Made by a program: the position numbers and the translations under genes. A stretch of DNA of 64,000 bases, from the NCBI RefSeq assembly GCF_020615385.1, contig NZ_JAJAVB010000022.1:274497-338496 (forward strand), in the 5' to 3' direction. Of this stretch, positions 26,103-34,466 are shown in pieces. The notes below the pieces were generated by a model. That model searched no databases. It saw only the letters and a program-made list of their open reading frames with translations, and had not been told where the DNA came from. Source of the stretch: Jiella soli (GTDB taxonomy: Bacteria > Pseudomonadota > Alphaproteobacteria > Rhizobiales > Rhizobiaceae). Position 1 is the first letter of the stretch. Every line of letters begins with the position of its first letter.

Positions 26103-26875
26103 GCGACGTGATGGACTCGCAGAAGCCGAAGATCGCCGTCGACGATCTCTCCGTCACCTTCGTCCAGGGACGACGACGCGTCGCCGCCGTGAAGAGCGTC
26201 AGCTTCGCCGTCAGGCCGCTCGAATCCTTCGGTCTCGTCGGTGAGTCCGGCTCCGGCAAATCGACCGTCCTGAGGGCGATCTGCGGGCTCGCCCCGGTCT
26301 CCGGCGGCGACATCCGCATCGACGGCAAGGCGATCGCTGAGCCGCGCGACAAGGCCTTCGCCCGCCGCGTGCAGATGGTCTTCCAGGACCCCTACGGATC
26401 GCTCCATCCCCGCCACACGATCGACCGCGTCCTCTCCGAGCCGCTCTCGATCCATCGCTTTTCCGATCGGGAAGACCGGGTGGTCCAGGCGCTGAAGGAT
26501 GTCGGGCTCGACGCCCGCTTCCGCTTCCGCCTGCCGCATCAGCTCTCCGGCGGCCAGCGCCAGCGCGTGGCGATCGCAAGGGCGCTGATCGTCGAGCCGG
26601 AGATCCTCCTCCTCGACGAGCCGACCTCGGCGCTCGACGCCTCGATCCAGGCAGAGGTGCTGAACCTCCTGACGCGGCTGCGCGAGGAGCGCAACCTCAC
26701 CTTCGTCATGGTCAGCCACGATCTCGCGGTGATCGATCACATGTGCGACCGCCTGTTGGTCATGCGCGGCGGCGAGGCGGTCGAGGCGCTCGATCGCTCA
26801 TCGCTCGCCGACCGAAAGGTCGCATCGGACTACACGCGGGCGCTGCTGACGGCGAGCGAGGGCTATGTCCGCTGA
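26099..26875 (+). CDS. Peptide-type ABC transporter ATPase (DppF-like)
   Basis: The 258-residue ATPase has Walker [26 protein letters not shown] (typical of DppF), the signature LSGGQRQRVAIARAL and Walker [16 protein letters not shown]. Like its partner it lacks the usual C-terminal extension with Cys residues. It closes a five-gene operon that starts at 21544. A dipeptidase gene follows after 145 bases. Confidence 0.94.
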   Translation: MSDVMDSQKPKIAVDDLSVTFVQGRRRVAAVKSVSFAVRPLESFGLVGESGSGKSTVLRAICGLAPVSGGDIRIDGKAIAEPRDKAFARRVQMVFQDPYGSLHPRHTIDRVLSEPLSIHRFSDREDRVVQALKDVGLDARFRFRLPHQLSGGQRQRVAIARALIVEPEILLLDEPTSALDASIQAEVLNLLTRLREERNLTFVMVSHDLAVIDHMCDRLLVMRGGEAVEALDRSSLADRKVASDYTRALLTASEGYVR

Positions 26876-27020
26876 GGCCGGTCGACCGCCGCCCTTCTGA
26901 CGCGTCCATGGCCTCATAGGGAGCACGCTTCAGTCCCGAGGGAGGTGATAAGGCTTGCGGACGGATCGGGTTCGGGTGTCTAGCTACGCGAAAGCCCGCA
27001 GTTCTCCGAGGACCCATTCC

Positions 27021-28094
27021 ATGCCAGCACCCCTCGTCTTCGACGGCCACAACGACAGCCTGCTCCGCCTCTACGTCGACGGCTCGCAGCAGGCGATCGA
27101 CGCCTTCCTTGCGGGCACGGCGCCCGGCCATATCGACCTCGCCAAGGCGAAGGCGGGAAATCTCGGCGGCGGTCTGTTCGCGATCTTTCCGCCCTCGCCG
27201 CGCGATGCCTCGATCCTCGACCGCATGCCGAAGGGGGGCTACCAGCTGCCGCTTCCGGTGCCGCTGGAGACGGCGGTCGCCGAGGCCGCGACGATCGGGA
27301 TGGTGGCGATCCTGTTCCGGCTGGAGCGCGGCTCGGGCGGCCGCTTCCGGGTCTGTCGGTCGGTGGCCGACATCCGCGCCGCCTGGGATGCCGGCGCGAT
27401 GGCGGCGGTGATGCATATCGAGGGCGCCGAGGCGATCGACTCCGACCTCAAGATGCTCGACGTCCTTCACGCCGCCGGTCTGCGCTCGATCGGCATGGTC
27501 TGGAGCCGCAACAACATCTTCGCCCATGGCGTACCGATGCGCTTTCCCTCCTCGCCGGACGTCGGCGACGGGCTGACCGAGGCGGGTGTGCGGCTGGTGA
27601 GGCGCAGCAACGAACTCGGCATCCTCCTCGACCTGTCGCATCTCAACGAAAAGGGCTTCTGGGACGTCGCGCGCCTCTCGGATGCGCCGTTGGTCGCGAC
27701 GCACTCCAACGTCCATGCGATCTGCCCGGTAAGCCGCAACCTCACCGACAAGCAGCTTGCCGCGATCGCCGAATCGAAGGGCGTGGTGGGCCTCAACTTC
27801 GCCACCGCCTTCCTGCGCGAGGACGGATCGATGGACGCCGACACGCCGATCGAGACGATGGCGCGGCATCTCGACGGCCTTCTCGAACGGCTCGGCGAGG
27901 ACGGCGTCGCGCTCGGCTCCGATTTCGACGGCGCCGTGATCCCGGCGGCGATCGGCGACGCGGCGGGCCTGCCGGCCCTCTTCGATGCACTGGAGAAACG
28001 CGGCTATGGCCGGGCGCTCGTGGAGAAGATCGCCCATGGCAACTGGCTGGGCGTTCTCGAGCGCACATGGAAGACGCCGACCAGCGCTGCCTGA
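27021..28094 (+). CDS. Membrane-dipeptidase-family peptidase (M19)
   Basis: The 357-residue enzyme has renal-dipeptidase features: the first zinc pair in FDGHND (His10, Asp12), the bridging Glu in MHIEGAEAI, His residues in VATHSNVHAICPVSRN, and Asp in LGSDFDGAVIP. Such enzymes cleave dipeptides, often with a D-residue or unusual peptide bond. ATG 27021 is chosen because the upstream in-frame region has no family similarity and GAGGACC precedes it. It lies right after a peptide importer, which suggests that it processes what is imported. No signal peptide is seen, so it acts in the cytoplasm. Confidence 0.9.
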   Translation: MPAPLVFDGHNDSLLRLYVDGSQQAIDAFLAGTAPGHIDLAKAKAGNLGGGLFAIFPPSPRDASILDRMPKGGYQLPLPVPLETAVAEAATIGMVAILFRLERGSGGRFRVCRSVADIRAAWDAGAMAAVMHIEGAEAIDSDLKMLDVLHAAGLRSIGMVWSRNNIFAHGVPMRFPSSPDVGDGLTEAGVRLVRRSNELGILLDLSHLNEKGFWDVARLSDAPLVATHSNVHAICPVSRNLTDKQLAAIAESKGVVGLNFATAFLREDGSMDADTPIETMARHLDGLLERLGEDGVALGSDFDGAVIPAAIGDAAGLPALFDALEKRGYGRALVEKIAHGNWLGVLERTWKTPTSAA

Positions 28095-28095
28095 T

Positions 28096-28114
28096 CCGGG
28101 CAGCCACCGCCCGG
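28096..28114. terminator. Hairpin between convergent genes, possible terminator
   Basis: CCGGGC (28096-28101) and GCCCGG (28109-28114) are perfect arms around a 7-base loop. It starts one base after the dipeptidase stop and lies in a short convergent gap. There is no T run, so it may only protect the mRNA end or assist factor-dependent termination. Confidence 0.4.
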
Positions 28115-28183
28115 TGCGACCGTCGGCGTGTGCGAACGACTGGCCGGCGATCAGGCCGTGTCGGAGCGGCTGCCCCGCCGGCT

Positions 28184-29317
28184 CTAGATGTCCACCCGGT
28201 ACCGGCGCAGCGCCGCCAGATCCGGCGCGATGCCGAGCCCGGCGCCCGCCGGGATCGCCATGGCGCCCTCCGAGACTTCGGGAAATCCGGTGACGTATTT
28301 GTCCCGCAGCGGGTTCGGGTTCGCATCGACTTCCAGAACGCCCTCGCCGCCGATCGCCGCCAGGTAGTGCAGCGAGGCGACGAGGCCGATGCCGCCGCCG
28401 AGCCAATGCGGGCACAGCGTGACGCCGTGCTCCTGCGCGTGGCGGGCAACCGGCAGACCGCCGGAGAGGCCGCCCCACTTGCCGATGTCGGGCTGCAGGA
28501 AGGCGATGCCGCCCGCTTCGACCATCTCCGCGAAACCGCTCGTCCCCCGCAGGTTCTCGCCATTGGCAAGCGGCACAGGCGAGGCCGCCGCCAGCCGGGT
28601 CCAGTCGGTGATCGGTCTATCGGCACGCATCGGCTCCTCCAGCCAGAGCGGCCGGTACTCGGCGAAGGCCTCCGCCATCGCCAGCGCCTCGTCGAAGCCC
28701 CAGGCCTGGTTGGCGTCGACCATGATCGGCGTGTCCGGTCCGAAGGTCTCGCGCAGCGTCTTGAGATTGCCGATGTCGCGGTCGCGGCCGAAGCCGACCT
28801 TCACCTTGAAGCGGCGATAGCCCTCGTCGAACTTCCTTTGCGCCAGGATTTCGGGAGCGTCCGCGTTGAGCCCGCTGGCATAGGCCGGCACCGACGCGGC
28901 CTCGCCGCCGCCGAGAAACCGGTGGAGCGGTTCGCCGGCGCGGCGCGCCAGCATGTCATGGACCGCGATGTCGAGGCCGGCGATCGCCTGTGCCAGCGGT
29001 CCCGGTTCGCCGCTCTGGATCGCCAGCACCTCGGTTCGCGCCGTCAGATGGCCGAAGGCGGCCCGAGGCTCCTCGAACCGCTTGCCGAGGATGAGCGGCA
29101 CCAGCACCGATAAGATCAGCCGCGCCCGATGTTCCGCGCCAACGGCCGGAAAGTTGCACCACACCTCGCCCCAGCCCTCGGCCCCGTCGGCGCCGACGAC
29201 CCGCACGAACAGGGCCGGCCGGTCATGCATCGTGCCGAAGGAGGTGACGACCGGCACGGCGATCGGCACCCGGTAGACATGCGGCTCGACGGCGGCGATC
29301 TCGAATATATTCGTCAC
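28184..29317 (-). CDS. Enolase-superfamily enzyme, mandelate racemase subgroup
   Basis: The 377-residue protein has an N-terminal capping domain and a TIM barrel with a complete mandelate-racemase-type set: KVK at 171-173, metal ligands Asp201 (VDANQAW), Glu227 (LEEP) and Glu254 (GEN), and the His/Asp dyad Asp277 (PDIGKWGG) with His304 (CPHWLGGG). The His/Asp dyad favours a racemase or acid-sugar dehydratase over a dipeptide epimerase. The start is GTG 29317 with GGGAGGG before it. It lies after the LacI gene on the same strand (52-base gap) and may be co-transcribed with it. Confidence 0.88.
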   Translation of the reverse strand: MTNIFEIAAVEPHVYRVPIAVPVVTSFGTMHDRPALFVRVVGADGAEGWGEVWCNFPAVGAEHRARLILSVLVPLILGKRFEEPRAAFGHLTARTEVLAIQSGEPGPLAQAIAGLDIAVHDMLARRAGEPLHRFLGGGEAASVPAYASGLNADAPEILAQRKFDEGYRRFKVKVGFGRDRDIGNLKTLRETFGPDTPIMVDANQAWGFDEALAMAEAFAEYRPLWLEEPMRADRPITDWTRLAAASPVPLANGENLRGTSGFAEMVEAGGIAFLQPDIGKWGGLSGGLPVARHAQEHGVTLCPHWLGGGIGLVASLHYLAAIGGEGVLEVDANPNPLRDKYVTGFPEVSEGAMAIPAGAGLGIAPDLAALRRYRVDI

Positions 29318-29369
29318 GTGGCAGCCCTCCCTGGCTCCGTGAAATCTCGGGCGGCAAAGACGCCGGCGC

Positions 29370-30428
29370 TTACGCCCCCGGCGGCGGCGCGGTGGATTCC
29401 CGCACGACGAGCGAAAAGTCGATCTCGCGATGCATCATCGCCGGTGCGCCCGTGAGCCGCTGGATCAGATATTCGCCCGCCCTCACCCAGATCTCGTCCG
29501 TCGGCATGTGGATCGTCGTGAGGCTGGGGCTGAGATGCCGGCTCCATTCGAGATCGTCGAAGCCAACGACGGAGACGTCGCGCGGCACGGCGAGGCCGAG
29601 CTTCAGCGCCTCCAGCATGACGCCATAGGCGATGACGTCGTTGCCGCAGATGACGGCGGTGGGCCGATCGCCGGAAGTCAGCAATGTCCGCGCGGCCTGC
29701 CGCGCATCGTCGAGCTTGTAGTTGACCTGCAGCATCCAGTGTTCCGGCGGCACCGCATCATGCTCCGTCAGCACCTCCAGAATGCCGCGAAGGCGCGCCT
29801 GGGCGCGGTCGTTGTTGCGCTGCATCGCCGCGACCACGGCGACCTTGCGATGGCCGAGTTCGACAAGGTGCTGGGTAATGCGCCGGCCGGCGCGGGCGTT
29901 GTCGACGCCGATCGAGGGATAGGGCTTGTCCGGCTCGTAGACGCCGACATTGACGAAGGGGATGTTCTGCGCGGTGAGCAGCCGGCGCAGATCGTCGTGA
30001 CGCTTGTCGCCGCGCAGGATCAGCCCGTCGACGCCGCGGCTGACGAGGTTGCGCGCCTGTTTCAGCTCGACGTCCAGATCGTATTCGTTGGTCGCGAGCA
30101 GCAGGAGATAGTCGCGCTTCGCAAGATAGGACTGCAGTGCCTGCAGTCCCTGCGCGAACATCGCATTGTCGATGGTGGGCACGATCGCGCCGATCGTACG
30201 GGTGCGGCGCGACGAGAGGGCCCTCGCCGACGCGTCCGGAATGTAGCCGATTTCCTCGATGATCGCGCTGATCTTGGCTCTCAGTTCCGGACTGACGGAA
30301 GCGGGATTGTTGAGCGAGCGCGACACCGTCGCCGTCGACACGCCGGCACGCTTGGCGACCGCCCTGATCCCGACGGACTTTGCCCCCTCGCCCTGCGTTT
30401 CGCCTGCTTTGCTGTAGATCGGTTTCAT
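29370..30428 (-). CDS. LacI-family transcriptional regulator
   Basis: The 352-residue protein has the LacI HTH and hinge (IRAVAKRAGVSTATVSRSLNNPASVSPELR, about residues 21-50) and a periplasmic-binding-like sensor domain (GAIVPTIDNAMFAQGLQAL, VSRGVDGLILRG, GFDDLEWSRHLSPSLTTI). It is divergent from the sugar ABC operon. A perfect TGTAACCGGTTACA operator overlaps that operon's promoter, so it should be the local repressor and respond to the imported sugar or a phosphorylated intermediate. Confidence 0.93.
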   Translation of the reverse strand: MKPIYSKAGETQGEGAKSVGIRAVAKRAGVSTATVSRSLNNPASVSPELRAKISAIIEEIGYIPDASARALSSRRTRTIGAIVPTIDNAMFAQGLQALQSYLAKRDYLLLLATNEYDLDVELKQARNLVSRGVDGLILRGDKRHDDLRRLLTAQNIPFVNVGVYEPDKPYPSIGVDNARAGRRITQHLVELGHRKVAVVAAMQRNNDRAQARLRGILEVLTEHDAVPPEHWMLQVNYKLDDARQAARTLLTSGDRPTAVICGNDVIAYGVMLEALKLGLAVPRDVSVVGFDDLEWSRHLSPSLTTIHMPTDEIWVRAGEYLIQRLTGAPAMMHREIDFSLVVRESTAPPPGA

Positions 30429-30521
30429 TCAACCCGCTGGTCGTGCGCCATTCATATTCCTGCCACCAACCCTATCAGAAGTGGCGCGGCAGCGGGAACA
30501 GGAAATCGTCAGACATCCCGA

Positions 30522-30551
30522 TTGACAGGGCGCCTCTGCCGGCGATATGTA
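30522..30551 (+). promoter_or_regulatory. Sigma-70-type promoter of the sugar operon
   Basis: TTGACA at 30522-30527 and TATGTA at 30546-30551 are 18 bases apart. The -10 element is inside the LacI operator that begins at 30548, so repressor binding would block RNA polymerase. Confidence 0.65.
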
Positions 30552-30561
30552 ACCGGTTACA
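30548..30561. promoter_or_regulatory. LacI-family operator
   Basis: TGTAACCGGTTACA is a perfect 14-base palindrome with the central CG of LacI/GalR operators. It lies 64 bases before the binding-protein start and about 120 bases upstream of the divergent lacI-type gene, so it can control both. Confidence 0.8.
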
Positions 30562-30624
30562 AGAAAAAGCCGCGGCAAAGCGGATGGCTCCGAACAACCG
30601 GACCGATCTGGGAGGATCTTCCAA

Positions 30625-31935
30625 ATGACGCAGTCTCTAAAGCAGGCCTGCGGCCTCACCGCCGCCCTTCTCGCATCCGCCGCCTTCGTCCAGGCGGCTC
30701 ACGCGCAGGATTTCGACTGGAACGCCCACAAGGGCGAGACGATCACCTTCCTCGCGAACAACAACCCCGTCGCCAACGCGATCCTGAAATACAAGGACGA
30801 CTTCGAGAAGAAGACCGGCATCACGCTCAAGGTCGACAGCTATCAGGAGCAGCAGATGCGCCAGCGCCTGCTGACGGTGCTGAACGCTCGTTCCGACGAG
30901 GTCGACGTCTTCATGACGCTCCCCTCGCGCGAGGGTCGGCAGTTCGCCGCCGCCGGCTGGTATCAGGACCTGACCCCCTATACGCAGAAGGCCGTTTCGG
31001 CCGACTACGATTTCAAGGGCCTCGGCAAGGCGCTGGTCGACGCCGGCACCTTCGACGGCACGCTGACCGGCATCCCGCTCAACATCGAGGGGCCGCTCCT
31101 CTACTACCGCACCGACATCTTCGAGAAGTGCGGCGTCGCCGTGCCGAAGTCGATCGCCGACATCCAGAGCGCGGCGGAGAAGATCAAGGCCTGCTCCGAC
31201 GCCTCGAACGTCACGCCCTTCGCCTCGCGCGGCCTGAAGCCGGCACTGCCCTACACCTTCTCCAACTTCCTGCACAATGAAGGCGGGGAATACATGAAGG
31301 ACGGCAAGTCGAACCTGTGCTCCGACGCCGGCAAGAAGGCGCTGAAGACCTACGCCGACCTCCTCAAGACCTACGGCCCTCCGGGCGTCGTCAACTACAG
31401 CTTCTACCAGCTGACCTCGCTCTACCGCGCCGGCAGGGCAGCCATGTCCTTCCAGTCCTCCAACGAGTTTCCCTCGGTGATGGAGGGCGGCGAGCGCCTG
31501 AACGACACCGGCATCATGCCGCTGCCGGCAGGTAGCGGCGGCTCCCATCCCACGACGATCGGCTGGGCGATGGCGGTGTCGAAGTTCAGCGACCATCCGG
31601 AAGCGGCCTGGTACTTCGTCCAGTGGGCCACGAGCCCGCAGATGCAGGCCAAGCTCGCCCTCGAAGGCATCGCTCCGCCCCGCGCCGCGGCGGCCGAAGA
31701 TGCCGACTACAAGGCCTGGCTCGCCGAGCAGCCGGTGCGCCAGAAGTGGCAGGAAGCGCTGCAGGACCTTGCCGCGAACGGAACATCCGAAGTCGGCTAT
31801 CCGATCATCCAGAACCCGGAATCGCGTGAATATGTCGGCCAGGCCGTGGACGACATCCTGCTCGGCACGGCCACCGTGGACCAAGCCTGCGCCAATGCGG
31901 ACGAGCAGCTGAACGCGCTGATCGAGCGCGAATAG
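30625..31935 (+). CDS. Carbohydrate ABC transporter solute-binding protein (family 1)
   Basis: The 436-residue periplasmic protein has a signal peptide cut near AHA/QDF at about residue 28. It shows the MalE/UgpB-type fold: GETITFLANNNPVANAILKYKDDFEKKTG, QRLLTVLNARSDEVDVFM, and a late AWYFVQWATSPQMQAKLALEG. The downstream kinase and aldolase point to a sulfosugar (for example sulfoquinovose or its glycoside) as the ligand, by inference. It is the first gene behind the LacI operator, and a strong hairpin follows its stop. Confidence 0.92.
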   Translation: MTQSLKQACGLTAALLASAAFVQAAHAQDFDWNAHKGETITFLANNNPVANAILKYKDDFEKKTGITLKVDSYQEQQMRQRLLTVLNARSDEVDVFMTLPSREGRQFAAAGWYQDLTPYTQKAVSADYDFKGLGKALVDAGTFDGTLTGIPLNIEGPLLYYRTDIFEKCGVAVPKSIADIQSAAEKIKACSDASNVTPFASRGLKPALPYTFSNFLHNEGGEYMKDGKSNLCSDAGKKALKTYADLLKTYGPPGVVNYSFYQLTSLYRAGRAAMSFQSSNEFPSVMEGGERLNDTGIMPLPAGSGGSHPTTIGWAMAVSKFSDHPEAAWYFVQWATSPQMQAKLALEGIAPPRAAAAEDADYKAWLAEQPVRQKWQEALQDLAANGTSEVGYPIIQNPESREYVGQAVDDILLGTATVDQACANADEQLNALIERE

Positions 31936-31947
31936 CCGCTCCGCACA

Positions 31948-31979
31948 GCCGCCCGGCAACCACCTCCCTGCCGGGCGGC
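31948..31979 (+). terminator. Strong intercistronic hairpin after the binding-protein gene
   Basis: GCCGCCCGGCA (31948-31958) and TGCCGGGCGGC (31969-31979) are perfect 11-base arms around a 10-base loop, followed by CCCTCTTAT. It lies inside the operon. Its likely job is partial termination or protection of the upstream mRNA, so that more binding protein than permease is made. Confidence 0.7.
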
Positions 31980-32000
31980 CCCTCTTATCGGGTCAGTCGC

Positions 32001-32738
32001 ATGTCCAGCCAGCAATTCCAGTTCGCGCCCGGATTTCGAGCGGTCGTCATCGGCGGCCTCGGCGGCATCGGCCTCGCCATCGTGCGCCTCCTGCGCGACC
32101 TCGGAGCAAGCGTCGCCGCGACCGGCATCAGCGAAGCCGACATATCGGCCTGCGGGCTTTCCGCGTCCGACGCGCTGTCGCTCCACGTCCTCGACGTCAC
32201 CGACGACGCTGCCATGCGCGACTTCGCCGGCCGCTTCGACGGGGTCGACCTCCTCGTCAACTGCGCCGGCATCCTCAGGCGCGACGAGGAATTCGAGCTC
32301 GACGTCTTCCGCAAGGTGCTCGACGTCAACCTCACCGGCACGTTCAGCGCCTGCCTCGCCTTCCGGGAAGCGCTGGCGAAGAAGCACGGCTCGATCGTCA
32401 ACATCGCCTCGATGAACGCCTATTCCGGCCTGCCGCGCATTCCCGCCTATTGCGCCAGCAAGGCCGGCGTCGTGATGCTGACGAAGAGCCTGGCGCTCGC
32501 CTGGGCGAAGGATCCGATCCGGGTCAACGCCGTCGCACCGGGCTTCATCGAGACCGCGATCAACGCGGAAGGCCGCAAGGACACCGCGCACTACCAGCGC
32601 ATCGCCGGCCGCACCGCGCTCGGCCGCTGGGGACAGCCGGAGGAGGTCGCCGGCACCGTCGCCTTCCTCGCCATGCCCGCGAGCGCCTACGTCACCGGAA
32701 GCGTCTTCGCGGTCGACGGCGGCTTTTTGGCCAGTTGA
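32001..32738 (+). CDS. SDR-family oxidoreductase
   Basis: The 245-residue classical short-chain dehydrogenase has the cofactor loop VIGGLGGIGLAIVRLL, NCAG (about residues 90-93), the catalytic Ser in IASMNAYSG and Tyr-x3-Lys in YCASK (about 151-155). An acidic or neutral residue after the second strand would set NAD or NADP use, which I cannot judge. It is within the sugar operon, between the binding protein and permeases. With the zinc dehydrogenase at 34467 it could perform a two-step oxidation/reduction of a sugar or polyol. Confidence 0.9.
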   Translation: MSSQQFQFAPGFRAVVIGGLGGIGLAIVRLLRDLGASVAATGISEADISACGLSASDALSLHVLDVTDDAAMRDFAGRFDGVDLLVNCAGILRRDEEFELDVFRKVLDVNLTGTFSACLAFREALAKKHGSIVNIASMNAYSGLPRIPAYCASKAGVVMLTKSLALAWAKDPIRVNAVAPGFIETAINAEGRKDTAHYQRIAGRTALGRWGQPEEVAGTVAFLAMPASAYVTGSVFAVDGGFLAS

Positions 32739-32749
32739 GGCGGATCGTC

Positions 32750-33619
32750 ATGAAGAGAACCGCATCGCCCAGGATCCAGCTTGTCGGCCTCTCCGCGCCG
32801 GCGCTGATCTTCACCGTCGCGATGATCGCTTTTCCCTTCGGCTATACGCTCTGGCTCAGCCTTCAGGCCTTCACCGCAACCGGCATGACGCGCTTCACGG
32901 GAGCTGGCAACTATCTCCGAATGATCTCGGACGAGCAGTTCTGGAACGGGCTGTATGTCACCTTCTACCTCTACTTCCTGTCGCTGGCGCTGCAGCTCTT
33001 CTTCGGCACCGTCCTCGCGCTCCTCCTCTTCCGCGCCAAGAAGCTGCCCGGCATCGTCCGCTCGCTGTTCATCTCGCCCTTCATGATGCCGCCGGTCGTC
33101 GCCGGCATGATGTGGCTCGTCATCCTCGATCCCTCGCTGGGCGCGGCGAACTACATCCTGACCTCGCTCGGCCTGCCGCCCTCGACCTGGCTCGCCTCGC
33201 CCGGCTTCGTCGTCCCGACGCTGGCGCTGATCGATACCTGGCAGTGGAGCCCCTATGTCGCGCTGATCGTCCTCGGCGGCCTGCAAGCGCTGCCGCCGAG
33301 CGTCTACGAGGCGGCGGAGATCGACGGCGCCTCCGGCTGGAAGGTTCTGTGGCGCATCACCCTGCCGCTGCTCCTGCCGACGCTCGCCACCGCGACGATC
33401 CTGCGAAGCGTCGACCTCCTGCGCTTCTTCGACCTCATCTACATCACCACGCAGGGTGGCCCGGCCAACGCCTCGACGACCCTCAACATCTACGGCTTCC
33501 GCACCGGTTTCGAGTTCTTCCAGCTCGGCTATGCCAGCGCGCTGATGGTGACGCTCTCGGTCATCGTCCTCGGCGCGGTGCTGGTTCTCAACCGCATGCG
33601 CAGCGCGGTCGCCTGGTAG
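32750..33619 (+). CDS. Carbohydrate ABC transporter permease (UgpA/MalF-like)
   Basis: The 289-residue membrane protein has six predicted hydrophobic segments and the coupling motif EAAEIDGASGWKVLWRITLPLLLPT. It starts 11 bases after the SDR stop. It pairs with the permease at 33633. Confidence 0.93.
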   Translation: MKRTASPRIQLVGLSAPALIFTVAMIAFPFGYTLWLSLQAFTATGMTRFTGAGNYLRMISDEQFWNGLYVTFYLYFLSLALQLFFGTVLALLLFRAKKLPGIVRSLFISPFMMPPVVAGMMWLVILDPSLGAANYILTSLGLPPSTWLASPGFVVPTLALIDTWQWSPYVALIVLGGLQALPPSVYEAAEIDGASGWKVLWRITLPLLLPTLATATILRSVDLLRFFDLIYITTQGGPANASTTLNIYGFRTGFEFFQLGYASALMVTLSVIVLGAVLVLNRMRSAVAW

Positions 33620-33632
33620 GAGGACGAGAGAC

Positions 33633-34460
33633 ATGTCCGCAATCGCTTCCTCCGACCGCGTCACGACCTGGCTGAACGCCGTCCTGTTGTTCCTCGCCGG
33701 CTGCGTCGTGATGATCCCGACGCTGTGGATGGTGCTTTCCTCCTTCAAGCAGTCCTTCGAGGTGACGGCCTATCCGCCGACGGTCTTCTTCACGCCGACG
33801 CTCGAAAACTATGCCTCCCTCTCCGAGACGACGCCCTTTCTCCACTACGCCTACAACTCGATGGTGGTGACCATCTCTTCCACGGCGCTCGGCCTTCTCC
33901 TCGGCGCGCCCGCGGCCTTCGTCGCGTCCTGGACGCGGATCACCTGGCCGGCCGTGGTGACGCTCGTCGCCCGCATGGCGCCGGGCACTTTGTTCCTGCT
34001 CCCCTGGTACGTCATGTTCCGGCAGGTCGACATGATCGGCAGCTACTGGGCGCTGATCCTCACCCATGCGGTGATCACCATGCCGATCGTCATCTGGGTG
34101 CTCCTGCCCTTCTTCGACAACATCCCGCGCAGCGTCTACGAGGCGGCGCAGGTGGACGGCTGCTCGCCCTTCCGCGTGTTCTGGCGGATCGCGCTGCCTC
34201 TCGTCACCTCCGGCCTCGCGGTCTCGGCGATCCTCGCCTTCGTCTTTTCCTGGAACTACTTCCTGTTCGCGCTGGTCCTGTCGAACTCCGACACCAAGAC
34301 GCTGATCGCCGCCTCCTTCAACTTCATCGGCGAAGGCTCGACGAACTGGGGCGCCCTGATGGCCGCCGCCACGCTGATCGCCCTGCCGCCGCTCGTCCTC
34401 GCCGTCATCGTCCAGCGCTGGCTGATCTCCGGCCTGACGCTCGGCGCCGTGAAAGGCTGA
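33633..34460 (+). CDS. Carbohydrate ABC transporter permease (UgpE/MalG-like)
   Basis: The 275-residue membrane protein has the MalG-type start (MIPTLWMVLSSFKQSFEVTAYPP) and the coupling motif EAAQVDGCSPFRVFWRIALPLV. AGGAGGACGAGAG precedes the ATG. It is the second channel subunit of the importer. Confidence 0.93.
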   Translation: MSAIASSDRVTTWLNAVLLFLAGCVVMIPTLWMVLSSFKQSFEVTAYPPTVFFTPTLENYASLSETTPFLHYAYNSMVVTISSTALGLLLGAPAAFVASWTRITWPAVVTLVARMAPGTLFLLPWYVMFRQVDMIGSYWALILTHAVITMPIVIWVLLPFFDNIPRSVYEAAQVDGCSPFRVFWRIALPLVTSGLAVSAILAFVFSWNYFLFALVLSNSDTKTLIAASFNFIGEGSTNWGALMAAATLIALPPLVLAVIVQRWLISGLTLGAVKG

Positions 34461-34466
34461 TCCACC

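Noticed and set aside
28184..29317. Dipeptide epimerase, tempting beside a dipeptidase and peptide importer
   Set aside because: The barrel carries the mandelate-racemase His/Asp dyad (Asp277, His304) rather than the opposing Lys pair of dipeptide epimerases.
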